This document shows positions 1-8,730 of a DNA stretch of 32,705 nucleotides, piece after piece. Source of the stretch: GCA-020348365 sp964347995 (GTDB lineage Archaea; Thermoproteota; Bathyarchaeia; Bathyarchaeales; Bathyarchaeaceae); contig CAYGBA010000012.1 in NCBI GenBank assembly GCA_964347995.1, forward strand, positions 1 through 32,705. The letters run 5' to 3'. Both the position numbers and the translations under genes were made by a program. Below the pieces are notes generated by a model that saw only the letters and a program-made list of their open reading frames with translations, was not told where the DNA came from and did not search any database. Position 1 is the first letter of the stretch. Each line of letters starts with the position of its first letter.

Positions 1-2817
1 AAAGGATGGGAACACGCAACTCGTTCAGGTTCCCCAGATGCTACGGTTTCTACTTCTCACGCTTTGAGCAAAGCACTGCACTTCTATTCCGATCTGGAAA
101 CCGGAAAACATGAAAAAACAAGGTTACTCAAAGAAGCTTTGGTTCATAGAAAAGAATACAACAAAATTGTGGAAAGAGCTTTTCCATCCAATGATTGGAT
201 GGGCGGCGTTGGCAAAAACTATGAGGGACTGATAAAAGCAGAGTTAGCCAGAGTAGAAACAGACAAAGACAAAAAGAGAGCCTTCCTTGAAAGCGCTGTC
301 TCAGATATGGAAGATAGTGTGTCACGATGTGGAAAGTGGATCTCATCTCATCCCGTGCCAACGGTTATAGCTACTGTTGGAAGATTTGAGGATAGGTTTG
401 GAGGAATACTGAACGAACTCTTTTTGCTAACAAAGGACAAAGAAATCCTAAGTAGAGCAATCGATGTCTACGACGATGCTGCTGAAAAATTCAAGAAAAT
501 CAACCTGCCAAGTCGTGTCGCAGAGACTTACTGGAACATAGCAAGAATCCAAGATCAGTTAGGTGAGTATCAGAAAGCTGTCAAAAATTTTGAAAATGCG
601 TTCGCAGGGTATAAGGCCACCTCCAACAGAATCCCCCATTTTGTTGAATTCTATCTAGACTATGCTGCCTACATGAAAGCATGGAGTGAAATCGAGGGAG
701 CGAAACTCGCCCATAAACACGAAAAATACGCCACTGCAATGGAACACTACGAAAAGTCCGCAAATCTTCTAAAGCAGTCAAAATTGTGGAGCCATCTATC
801 CTCAAACTTCCATGCATGGTCGCTGCTGGAACATGCAGAAGATTTGAGTAGAAAAGAAAGTGGTATGGAGTCAATAGAAGCTTTCAAAAAAGCAACTGAA
901 CTCTTCCGTGAAGCCAGAATGACTCTTCGCGCTAAGTTGGAGAGAATCGAAAATGCAGATGAGAAAGATCTAGCTGATAGACTCATCAAAGCTTCTGACA
1001 CAAGAAGAAAATACTGTCTTGGAAGGATCAACGTTGAAGAGGCAAGAATCCTCGACAGAAAAGGCGACCACACAGCAAGCTCGAAAAAATACGGATCCGC
1101 AGCAGAAATATTCGGAAGAATAGCGGAAGTCGCGTCGGAGCAAACTCGTAAAGAGCTGAAACCACTGATTTATCTATGCCAGGCCTGGCAAAGTATGATG
1201 ATGGCTGAAGCGCGAGTGTCGCCGATAATGTACGAGGAGGCAGCAGAACTCTTCAAACAAGCCAAGGAACACATGCTTGACGAACCGACGAGCCTGCTCG
1301 CCTTAGCTCACAGCAGCTTCTGCGAGGCTTTGGAGGCAGGAACTGAATTCGAAATCACTGGAGAGATGACGATGTATTCGGCAGCCATAAAACATATGGA
1401 AACTGCCGCGAACTATTACGTCAAAGCAGGCTTCGAAACCGCTTCAGAGTATGCAAAAGCTACGCGCCACCTCTTCGACGCCTACGTCTACATGAACAAC
1501 GCTAAGAAGGAAACAGACTCTGAAAAAGAGGTAAAATACTATATGATGGCTGAAAAGGTCTTAGAAACGTCAGCGAGATCCTATATGAAAGCACAGCACC
1601 CCGAAAAGACCGAGCAGGTTCAGCGACTTCTGAAGAAAGTTGGAGAAGAAAGAGAATTGGCAGTGTCATTAAGTGACGTTTTGCACGCACCATCCGTTAC
1701 CTCATCGACAGCGAGTTTCCTCATGCTAACTCCAAGCGAAGAGACGGCCGTGGGTTTGGAAAGATTTGAGCGAGCTGATGTCCAAGCCAAGCTTATTCAA
1801 CAGGTGAAGGAAATAAGAGCTGGGCAAGACTTCAGCCTAGAAATGCAAGTCGTGAATGTCGGAAAGGAAGCAGTTCTACTAGCCAAGATTGAGGAGATTC
1901 TTCCCCCAGGCTTCCAGCTAGTTGCCAAACCTGATTACTGCCACTTGGAAGATGCATATCTTGACATGAAGGGAAAACGGCTTGACCCACTGAAGACTGA
2001 ACAGATAAGTCTCGTCTTGAGGTCGTTTGATAAAGGCACCTTCGAAATAAAGCCAAGAATAGTTTGCGTGGACGAATCTGGGAATCAGATGTTCCATGGA
2101 CTAGAACCTATGAAAATTGACGTTTTGGAAGTCGTTCTTCCAGGTCGGATTACTACCGGGTATGGAGATCTTGACAATTTGTTGTTTGGCGGAATACCTG
2201 AAAACTACACGGTCATATTGACTTCACCTTCCTGTGATGAAAGAGATATTCTTATCAAGAGGTTTCTTGAAGCAGGGGCAAGAGAGGGTCAAATAACGTT
2301 ATACATTACAATAGAAGCGGCTGACGTAAGGTCTTTGGCAGAAGAGTTTCAGCCAAATTTTTACCTTCTCGTCTGCAATCCTCGAGCAGACATGATGATC
2401 AAAAGCCTCCCTAACATATTCAAGTTGAAAGGTGTGGAAAACCTGACCGATATTGACGTTGCCTTGACCAAAGCCTTCCGCAGATTGGATGAGTCAATAG
2501 GTGGTCCAAGAAGAGCCTGCATTGAGATCATTTCGGATGTTTTGTTGCAGCATCACGCTGTGACAACGAGAAGATGGTTGGCCGGCCTTATTCCAGACCT
2601 AAGGTCGAGAGGTTTTACTACTTTAGCAGTTATCAATCCCCAGATGCATCCTCCAGATCAAGTTCATGCGGTTCTGGGTCTGTTTGATGGAGAGATCAGC
2701 ATCTACGAGAAAGAAACCGAAGAAGGTTTGGAAAGGCTTTTGAAGATTAGGAAATTGTATAATCAAAGATATGTAGGAAGCGAATTGGCCCTCAGAAAAG
2801 AAAGTCTGGAGGCGTGA
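1..2817 (+). CDS. TPR-rich protein with degenerate C-terminal KaiC-like domain (5' partial)
   Basis: The frame is open to the first base, so the gene starts outside the window; a TTG at 64 is only an internal candidate. About 530 residues of alpha-helical TPR-like repeats come first (alternating Tyr/Ala/Glu-rich helices with a motif like YWNIARIQDQLGEYQKAVKN). A beta-rich, Ig/CARDB-like segment follows at roughly residues 530-690 counted from 64. The last part (about 690-917) aligns with KaiC/RAD55 ATPases: the lead-in ITTGYGDLDNLLFGGIPE is kept, but the P-loop GxxGxGKT is replaced by TSPSCDERD, so nucleotide binding is probably lost. It is likely a scaffold or a partner of the intact KaiC proteins at 4999 and 9956, but that is inference. 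It is convergent with the next gene. Confidence 0.85.
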   Translation, partial: KGWEHATRSGSPDATVSTSHALSKALHFYSDLETGKHEKTRLLKEALVHRKEYNKIVERAFPSNDWMGGVGKNYEGLIKAELARVETDKDKKRAFLESAVSDMEDSVSRCGKWISSHPVPTVIATVGRFEDRFGGILNELFLLTKDKEILSRAIDVYDDAAEKFKKINLPSRVAETYWNIARIQDQLGEYQKAVKNFENAFAGYKATSNRIPHFVEFYLDYAAYMKAWSEIEGAKLAHKHEKYATAMEHYEKSANLLKQSKLWSHLSSNFHAWSLLEHAEDLSRKESGMESIEAFKKATELFREARMTLRAKLERIENADEKDLADRLIKASDTRRKYCLGRINVEEARILDRKGDHTASSKKYGSAAEIFGRIAEVASEQTRKELKPLIYLCQAWQSMMMAEARVSPIMYEEAAELFKQAKEHMLDEPTSLLALAHSSFCEALEAGTEFEITGEMTMYSAAIKHMETAANYYVKAGFETASEYAKATRHLFDAYVYMNNAKKETDSEKEVKYYMMAEKVLETSARSYMKAQHPEKTEQVQRLLKKVGEERELAVSLSDVLHAPSVTSSTASFLMLTPSEETAVGLERFERADVQAKLIQQVKEIRAGQDFSLEMQVVNVGKEAVLLAKIEEILPPGFQLVAKPDYCHLEDAYLDMKGKRLDPLKTEQISLVLRSFDKGTFEIKPRIVCVDESGNQMFHGLEPMKIDVLEVVLPGRITTGYGDLDNLLFGGIPENYTVILTSPSCDERDILIKRFLEAGAREGQITLYITIEAADVRSLAEEFQPNFYLLVCNPRADMMIKSLPNIFKLKGVENLTDIDVALTKAFRRLDESIGGPRRACIEIISDVLLQHHAVTTRRWLAGLIPDLRSRGFTTLAVINPQMHPPDQVHAVLGLFDGEISIYEKETEEGLERLLKIRKLYNQRYVGSELALRKESLEA

Positions 2818-2924
2818 GGAAGAGAATGAAGAAACCAGTCTGCGCGCAAATCTGGGATTCATGTTGATTGAAGAGATTTGTTAGAGGGCCTCCTGCATGT
2901 TTTTGGATAGGACTTGAGAAGAAT

Positions 2925-2933
2925 AAAAAAAAA
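2925..2933 (-). terminator. Poly-T terminator of the minus-strand surface protein gene
   Basis: A run of nine A on the plus strand (nine T on the minus strand) lies about 25 bases past the stop of the gene at 2958-4685. Oligo-T tracts act as archaeal transcription terminators. No strong hairpin is visible. Confidence 0.5.
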
Positions 2934-2957
2934 GGGGATAGGTGCAGAGAGGCTTGC

Positions 2958-4685
2958 CTATAGGTACGTTGGGAAATTGAAGCGTACTCCTTGAGCAGAG
3001 AAGTATACCATATCGCTGAATGTGTATTCGAAATCGCTGAACATTTCAACCTGATCCCATGTCAGAGAGGCGCTTATCTGATAGTCAATGTGCACCGTCA
3101 CAAAGACTTCTCCTGTTTCTGGCATAATTCCCTCAACTGTGACGTTCTTTCCATCAGAACCTGGCGTTATGACAAATAGGTTGGTGATGTCCTGTGACCA
3201 GTCTGGAACCCATTCGCTACCACAAGGAGATTCGTCTAGCCTTCCTGCGTAAACGTGTACATCAACGACCGGTGTGCTACCTATGTAGATGTGGTGCAAT
3301 ATGAAGTTGGGCGAATCGAAGTCAGCGTTTTCTTGATCAGGCGGCAGATAAACCTCTATTCTCACAGGGGTCGCAGCCTCTCCGTACTTCACCACATTGG
3401 TATAGAACGAGCCAGGATTCGTCGAAGATAACTTGTAACTTTCTGGTTCCTCACTGGAAGGCGTGAACACGAGGTGGAACGATGACAATTCGCATCTGCC
3501 TTCACTTGTATCGGTTATTCGCAACATCTTGTAGTTGTAGAAGTTGAAAGTGCGGTCACCGCCGTTGTTGTCGTCTACGGTGAACTCATAGCAAGCTGGC
3601 GTCGCATTGGCCCAGCCTTCATTATCCTTAGTGATTTCGCAGATCATGAAATCTCCGGAGCCTAGTCCCATGAGCTCGTAGTAACCGTCATCGCGTGTCT
3701 GAGTCTCAGCAATTTCCACTCCGTCTCTGTAGAGTTTAATGGTCCATCCGCCGAGCCCTGAGAGGTCGCGATAGTCGAACTTCGTGCCGTTGACCATGAA
3801 CAGGGTCTCTTTGTTCACCATGCCTTCTTGGTCTATTAGCTCTGGCCCGTATATGTCTGAGATCAGCGTGAAGGTGTTGGATACGAAGAATTGCCAATAG
3901 ATGTAGGTGTCCAAGGCGAATGATGTTGGGTAGCGGAAGACGTCATATCCATTCTCGGTTCGATCCCATGTTAGCTGTCCTGTTGTCCATGGGAGAAGTG
4001 GGTCGTCCTCAGTCATTGGGTCTCCATCGCTGTCAAGGGTGTAGTTGACATAGAATTTCACATCTGGGGGTTCAGATATTCCATTAGTCATCCATAGCTC
4101 GAAGTATTTGGGAACCTCATCCAGTTGTCTGCCCACCTTGAAGTTGTCAGTCTTGGAAAGTGAGGGAATGAAGCCAAAGCATCCTTCGCCTGGGGAGTGA
4201 TGTTCCACCTTAGTCACCATAACTTTGTACACACCACCTGTCTTAGGTGTGTAGGAGAAGGGCCAAAGCTGTACTACGATGCCATAGCCTCGGGTTGTGT
4301 CATTGTTCCACTTGTGTGTTCCCCCGTCGATACTGTAAATGTATCCGTCTTTGACTTCAAACCTCCTCTCCCAAAGATCATCAGTGCTGAGCAGCGTTTT
4401 TCCTGGCGGATCTGTAACTTGGAAGTAATAGATGCCATCTGCAAGGCCTGCAGCTCCTTCCTTGTGCGGTCCTCCAGCCAAGGATACCTTTCTTGCGTTA
4501 GTGTACAGGTTTCCGTTAACCCGTTCTCCGTGAGGGTCCGAGGTCCAAATAGCTCCTGTCACTGAATCTAGTCCCAAGACTGCCTCGGAAGCGAGAAAGA
4601 AAGCGCCTGTCAGCGAAAGCAATATCAAAATCAACAGTATACCTACAGAAGTCACATAGAGTCTAGCTGAATGTTTACTTTCCAT
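2958..4685 (-). CDS. Secreted or membrane-anchored surface protein with Cna-B/SdrD-like segment
   Basis: The 575-residue protein begins with a signal/anchor segment (about residues 9-38, leucine/isoleucine-rich, ending near FFLASEAVLG), so most of it should lie outside the cell. The body is beta-rich. A segment near residues 70-90 (GLADGIYYFQVTDPPGKTLL) resembles a motif seen in extracellular adhesin-like proteins of archaea and bacteria. A second one (GWTIKLYRDGVEIAETQT, then DGYYELMGLGSGDF) matches the SdrD B/Cna-B fold of surface proteins. There is no C-terminal membrane anchor, so it is either released or held by the N-terminal helix. The ATG at 4685 follows a strong SD (GGGAGAGGA), and a TATA-like CTTTATATG lies about 45 bases upstream. 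It is monocistronic; ligand and role are unknown. Confidence 0.75.
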   Translation of the reverse strand: MESKHSARLYVTSVGILLILILLSLTGAFFLASEAVLGLDSVTGAIWTSDPHGERVNGNLYTNARKVSLAGGPHKEGAAGLADGIYYFQVTDPPGKTLLSTDDLWERRFEVKDGYIYSIDGGTHKWNNDTTRGYGIVVQLWPFSYTPKTGGVYKVMVTKVEHHSPGEGCFGFIPSLSKTDNFKVGRQLDEVPKYFELWMTNGISEPPDVKFYVNYTLDSDGDPMTEDDPLLPWTTGQLTWDRTENGYDVFRYPTSFALDTYIYWQFFVSNTFTLISDIYGPELIDQEGMVNKETLFMVNGTKFDYRDLSGLGGWTIKLYRDGVEIAETQTRDDGYYELMGLGSGDFMICEITKDNEGWANATPACYEFTVDDNNGGDRTFNFYNYKMLRITDTSEGRCELSSFHLVFTPSSEEPESYKLSSTNPGSFYTNVVKYGEAATPVRIEVYLPPDQENADFDSPNFILHHIYIGSTPVVDVHVYAGRLDESPCGSEWVPDWSQDITNLFVITPGSDGKNVTVEGIMPETGEVFVTVHIDYQISASLTWDQVEMFSDFEYTFSDMVYFSAQGVRFNFPTYL

Positions 4686-4912
4686 CTTTTTCTCCTCTCC
4701 CTAACTAGTTCTAATAAAATTCAACATATAAAGCATGTGCACGCACGAGAGCTTTTTCAGGTGTCTCATCATTAGTTTCCGTTGAACGCGATTTCAAGCG
4801 CAACAAAGGCTTGCGCATTGGGTTCAGGATTTCTGGACTCTCTGAGTTTGATTAGCTGAGAAAAACCAAGACTATGATTCATTGTGTTTACCGTTCGAGC
4901 ATCAATCAATCA

Positions 4913-4941
4913 CACATAATTTGAATCGAGCGTGTTATGTG
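4913..4941. promoter_or_regulatory. Inverted repeat, candidate operator upstream of KaiC gene
   Basis: CACATAA at 4913-4919 is matched by TTATGTG at 4935-4941 with 15 bases between. It ends 9 bases before the TATA box of the KaiC-like gene, where an archaeal activator or repressor dimer could bind. The arms are perfect but short, so chance is possible. Confidence 0.35.
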
Positions 4942-4950
4942 GTTGCAAAG

Positions 4951-4958
4951 CTATAAAT
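4951..4958 (+). promoter_or_regulatory. TATA box of KaiC-like gene
   Basis: CTATAAAT preceded by a purine-rich GCAAAG (BRE-like). Its centre is about 44 bases before the ATG at 4999, which predicts a start of transcription near 4980 and a leader of about 18 bases. Confidence 0.55.
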
Positions 4959-4998
4959 ACTTCTAGGATTTTTTGAGGTCATCTAAGGTTGAGACAAA

Positions 4999-5757
4999 AT
5001 GTCCAGAAAGATCGCTACTGGGATTGACGGATTAGACGAGCTGGTTGGCGGCGGTTTTCCAGAAGGAAGAGTTATTTTGACTGTTGGGGGACCTGGCACT
5101 GGAAAGACCATTTTCTGTAGCCAATTTTTGTACAAGGGGATCTACGAAAGTCAGGAAAATGGAGTTTTTGTGAGCCTCGATGAAAGCAAAGATCACTTCT
5201 ATTCTGAAATGCAACAATTCGGCTGGAATTTCAAAAAAGCTGAAGAAGAAATGAAATTTGTATTTATAGATGCCACCCGGATATCGAGAGTGGCAATGCT
5301 GAAAGCAAAGCTGTACGAAGAAGAAACTCGTAGTCTACGAGAAAAGCAATTGTCTATCGATAGACTAGTCGAAGATATGCAAGCAAAAATCCAGCAGGTT
5401 AGTGCAAAACGAATTGCAGTGGACACTTTAGCAGCCCTGACCTACCGATTTCCAGACCCCATTGAACGAAGAACTGCAGTTGTGGATCTCATTGAATCAC
5501 TGGCGGATTTGGAAGTCACCAGTCTCGTGACCACTGAACTGAGCCACTTAGGTCTCGAACGAAACGCCTTGGAAGAAGAATTTCTCGTTCACGGCGTTAT
5601 CATGATGCAAACACTATTTGCAGGAGGAACCACAACAAGAGCGATGCAAGTTGAAAAGATGAGAGAAGCAAAGGTCAATCCGAGCCTTGTGCCATATTCA
5701 ATAGATCAGAACGGCATCGAGGTCTTTCCCAACTTGCCACTATTCGGAGGAAAGTGA
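4999..5757 (+). CDS. KaiC/RAD55-family ATPase
   Basis: A single-domain RecA-superfamily ATPase of 252 residues, the usual size for archaeal KaiC-like proteins. It opens with the family signature ATGIDGLDELVGGGFPEG and a perfect P-loop GGPGTGKT at residues 30-37. The catalytic region VSLDESKD and a Walker B-like strand RIAVDTLAAL near residue 140 follow. A charged, probably helical insertion (about residues 95-130) precedes Walker B. The C-terminal RAMQVEKMREAKVNP is typical of the family and resembles the KaiC substrate-proximal loop. In archaea such proteins are linked to signalling and regulation, and the specific role is unknown. It has its own TATA box and an inverted repeat upstream, which suggests regulated expression. 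It is convergent with the acyl-CoA synthetase gene. Confidence 0.9.
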   Translation: MSRKIATGIDGLDELVGGGFPEGRVILTVGGPGTGKTIFCSQFLYKGIYESQENGVFVSLDESKDHFYSEMQQFGWNFKKAEEEMKFVFIDATRISRVAMLKAKLYEEETRSLREKQLSIDRLVEDMQAKIQQVSAKRIAVDTLAALTYRFPDPIERRTAVVDLIESLADLEVTSLVTTELSHLGLERNALEEEFLVHGVIMMQTLFAGGTTTRAMQVEKMREAKVNPSLVPYSIDQNGIEVFPNLPLFGGK

Positions 5758-5817
5758 ATCCAGAACAGGTAATTCCACATTTGCTTCTAGTCACCTCTGA
5801 GCTAGCGCGCGCCTACA

Positions 5818-8589
5818 CTAGGCTCTCAGGTCAATGGATGCCTCCGCTGTACCATCTTGAAGGTGTTCTAAAGTGAAGCCTTTCTTCTTCAACAGTTTAA
5901 TGGTCTTGTGATCGTCTGAAGATATTCTAGCATGAATCGTCTTGAGCTTTCTATCTTTACCGATTTCGACTATATGGTCAACTAATCTTGTCCCCAACCC
6001 TAGACCCTGCCATGGGTCAGCGACAATCAGAGCTATCTCGCCAGCTTTTCCAGGCGACTCGATGATTAGTCGAACGACTCCGACGATTTTTCTACGCCCG
6101 CCCTCATCTAATTCAGCCACAATCGCGATTTCTCTGTCATAGTCAATGTTGCAGTATCTAACTCTGACTTCATGTGGTATATCTCTAATTGCTTGGAAGA
6201 ACCGGTAACGTACAGAGTCCTCAGACAAGTTTTGGAACATCTCCAGCCATAATGGTTCATCTTCTGGTTTTATCGGCCTCAAGAGCACGACGCGACCTCC
6301 TGGAAGTTTACAAATATCTTCATATTTCGTGGGATAGGGACTTATTGCCAAGTGTTCATGAGGAGCGACTCTTGCTAATACAGATTCCTTGTCAATCACT
6401 ATGCGAGCATCCAGAGCAAAAGCTTCCTTTTCATTTATGAACAAGGGATTGATATCTACTTCCTTAAGTTGAGGAAAGTCAACAAGTATTTGCGAAAAAC
6501 GCACTAGTATTTCTTCGAGAAGCTTGATATTCGCTGGTGGCATGTTTCTGTAACCTTTCAGGAGGCGATAGACTTTAGTTTCCTCTATGATTCTCCTAGC
6601 CAGGGCTTGATTCAATGGTGGAAGCCCGGTGGCAACATCATCGAAGATTTCCACTCCAATGCCACCCATTCCAAAAAGAATTATAGGCCCGAAGACGGGA
6701 TCTTTTTTTGCTCCAATAAAGACCTCATATCCTTTTCTCTTGATCATGGTTTGAACCGTGACACCCTCGATATCGGCGTTTGGATCATATTCTTTCGCTC
6801 TCTTCATGATGAGATCGAAAGCCTCTTCTAGTTCTCTCTTCCCGGTTATGTCAAGCGCAACGCCACCTGCATCAGTCTTATGAGTGATTTGGGGGGACAA
6901 GATCTTTAGTACCACTGGATAGCCTATCTGGGAAGCCAATACAGCAGCTTCATCCGCGGTTCGCGCAATTTGCGTTCTCACGATAGGAATCTTGCAGTGT
7001 ACAAGGAGTGTCTTTGCTTCTTCTTCCGTAAGTATTTCTCGGTTTTCAAGTGCAGCATCTCTCAGTAGGGTCATGAGAGAGGTCTTTGGTGAAGCAATAT
7101 CCGGCGGCAGTTCCTCAGGTGTTTCATAAAGCATTTCAAGGTTTAGCTTATGCTGATACATGTACAAGTATGTTTTAACTGCCTCCTCCGGTGTAGAATA
7201 CGTGGGAATACCATTTTCGATGAGAATCTTGTTTGCTTCTTCGACAGTTTCATGACCCATGAAAGAAGTCAAAATAGTTTTGTTACGACCTCTTGTTTGG
7301 CCTATTTCCACAATGCTTCTTGCGATTTCGACGGGATCACCCATGGCCTGCCCAGTATGAATTATGAGCAAACCATCCACGTTTGCATCGTCAAGACAAG
7401 CTTCGATCACTGGACGGTATCTATCGGCTCTTGAGTCACCCAGAATATCAATTGGGTTGCCTCTGCTCCAATAAGGGGGCAGAAAACTGTTCAGTTTGTC
7501 CATCGTCTTTTGACTTAGCTCTGCCAGTTTTCCTTCTCTGGCAATCAGTGCGTCTGTAGCCATTACTCCTGGACCCCCTGCATTGGTGATTATAGCAAGG
7601 TTAGGACCCTCGGGTAGCGGCCGCATACCTAGGACTTCAGCTGAATTGAATAAGTCGGCGATTTCGTCGACGCGAACTATTCCAGCACGCTTAAATGCTG
7701 CGCCATACATCATGTCTTCACCTGCAAGTGCTCCTGTGTGTGACGAAGCAGCCCTTGCACTTTCACTGAATCTTCCTGATTTTGCCACGATTATTGGTTT
7801 TGTTCTGGCAAAGTGTCTTGCAGCACTAACAAATTTTCTGGCGTCAGTTATTCCTTCTATGTACATTAGGATGCTTCTTGTTTCAGCATCGGTGCCGAAA
7901 TAGTCGATCAGATCTCCGAAATCTACATCCATCATAGAGCCTATGGAGACGAATTTGCTGAAGCCTATGTTTAGTTTCATAGCCAAGTCAAGAATTGCCG
8001 ATCCCAGTGCGCCGCTTTGAGAAATAAATGCTATGCTGCCTGGCCTAGGTAGTTTGGTCGTGAACGTTGCATTCAGCCGAATGCTTGGGCGGATAATGCC
8101 CAAACAGTTAGGCCCTATGATCCGCAGGTTGTATTTCTCTCTTATTTCGCGAATTTTTCCCTCCAGTGCCTTTCCTTCTGGCCCGATCTCTTTGAAGCCG
8201 GCTGAGATGACGATCATGCCCTTTATGCCCGTCTCTCCGCATTGTTCGACTATGTGAGGAACAGTCTTGGCAGGAGTGGCGATCAATGCAAGGTCGACTA
8301 TTTCTGGAATCTGATCTACTGTCGGATAGGCTTTAAGACCGAGAATTTCCGATTTGCGAATATTGATAGGGTAGACTTTTCCTTCATATCCTAGCTCCGT
8401 GAGATTTTTCATCAACGCATAGCCAACAGAACCCTCCCTATCGCTTGCCCCGATCACTGCGATGCTTTTTGGATCGAAGATCCTATCGAGATCTGAAGCA
8501 GACAAGATGTTAGCCCCCCGCGATTTGGATAGTTGTGATTCGAAAACTGAGATTAATAGATTGTGCTCGTGGCTTCGCAAGGATTGCAT
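5818..8589 (-). CDS. ADP-forming acyl-CoA synthetase fused to GNAT acetyltransferase (Pat-like)
   Basis: A protein of about 923 residues from the ATG at 8589; a TTG at 8637 would add 16. Order of domains: CoA-binding Rossmann domain (FDPKSIAVIGASDREGSVG), succinyl-CoA-ligase-like domains, ATP-grasp domain (YPVVLKILSPQITHKTDAGG) and a final GNAT domain of about 150 residues (VADPWQGLGLGTRLVDHI acetyl-CoA loop). The phospho-histidine of ADP-forming acetyl-CoA synthetases is present in SSHTGALAG (about residue 284). The synthetase half therefore looks catalytically competent, unlike bacterial Pat/YfiQ lysine acetyltransferases, whose synthetase half is inactive. Plausible roles are acyl-CoA to acid plus ATP, protein acetylation, or coupling of both. 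The minus-strand TATA-like CATAATATC centred 29 bases before 8589 supports a near-leaderless start there. Confidence 0.88.
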   Translation of the reverse strand: MQSLRSHEHNLLISVFESQLSKSRGANILSASDLDRIFDPKSIAVIGASDREGSVGYALMKNLTELGYEGKVYPINIRKSEILGLKAYPTVDQIPEIVDLALIATPAKTVPHIVEQCGETGIKGMIVISAGFKEIGPEGKALEGKIREIREKYNLRIIGPNCLGIIRPSIRLNATFTTKLPRPGSIAFISQSGALGSAILDLAMKLNIGFSKFVSIGSMMDVDFGDLIDYFGTDAETRSILMYIEGITDARKFVSAARHFARTKPIIVAKSGRFSESARAASSHTGALAGEDMMYGAAFKRAGIVRVDEIADLFNSAEVLGMRPLPEGPNLAIITNAGGPGVMATDALIAREGKLAELSQKTMDKLNSFLPPYWSRGNPIDILGDSRADRYRPVIEACLDDANVDGLLIIHTGQAMGDPVEIARSIVEIGQTRGRNKTILTSFMGHETVEEANKILIENGIPTYSTPEEAVKTYLYMYQHKLNLEMLYETPEELPPDIASPKTSLMTLLRDAALENREILTEEEAKTLLVHCKIPIVRTQIARTADEAAVLASQIGYPVVLKILSPQITHKTDAGGVALDITGKRELEEAFDLIMKRAKEYDPNADIEGVTVQTMIKRKGYEVFIGAKKDPVFGPIILFGMGGIGVEIFDDVATGLPPLNQALARRIIEETKVYRLLKGYRNMPPANIKLLEEILVRFSQILVDFPQLKEVDINPLFINEKEAFALDARIVIDKESVLARVAPHEHLAISPYPTKYEDICKLPGGRVVLLRPIKPEDEPLWLEMFQNLSEDSVRYRFFQAIRDIPHEVRVRYCNIDYDREIAIVAELDEGGRRKIVGVVRLIIESPGKAGEIALIVADPWQGLGLGTRLVDHIVEIGKDRKLKTIHARISSDDHKTIKLLKKKGFTLEHLQDGTAEASIDLRA

Positions 8590-8613
8590 GCTGAATTCGA
8601 TGTAACACAAGGC

Positions 8614-8622
8614 GATATTATG
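8614..8622 (-). promoter_or_regulatory. TATA box of acyl-CoA synthetase-GNAT gene
   Basis: Minus strand reads CATAATATC. The spacing of about 29 bases to the ATG at 8589 is what a leaderless archaeal transcript would show, and it decides the start against the upstream TTG. Confidence 0.45.
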
Positions 8623-8671
8623 GAAGATTGGAGACAAGCACGCATGGCCCTGTTGAGGGATTCACTCGGGC

Positions 8672-8692
8672 GCGCAATTCTCATGATTGCGC
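8672..8692. repeat. Perfect 7-base inverted repeat overlapping a GCGCGC motif
   Basis: GCGCAAT (8672-8678) and ATTGCGC (8686-8692) with a 7-base loop. The site lies between the 3' end of the ferritin-VIT1 gene and the promoter of the acyl-CoA synthetase gene. It could be an operator; no T-run follows, so it is unlikely to be a simple terminator. Confidence 0.4.
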
Positions 8693-8730
8693 AAACATTC
8701 CATCTGTTTCTTGGAAGACGAATCATACGC

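Larger units (their letters stand above)
4686..4998. other. Intergenic region between divergent genes
   Basis: This 313-base stretch separates the minus-strand surface protein from the plus-strand KaiC gene. I see a TATA-like element for the left gene around 4726-4734, an inverted repeat at 4913-4941 and a TATA box at 4951-4958 for the right gene. The middle (about 4750-4905) holds no ORF, tRNA or clear repeat. Confidence 0.6.
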
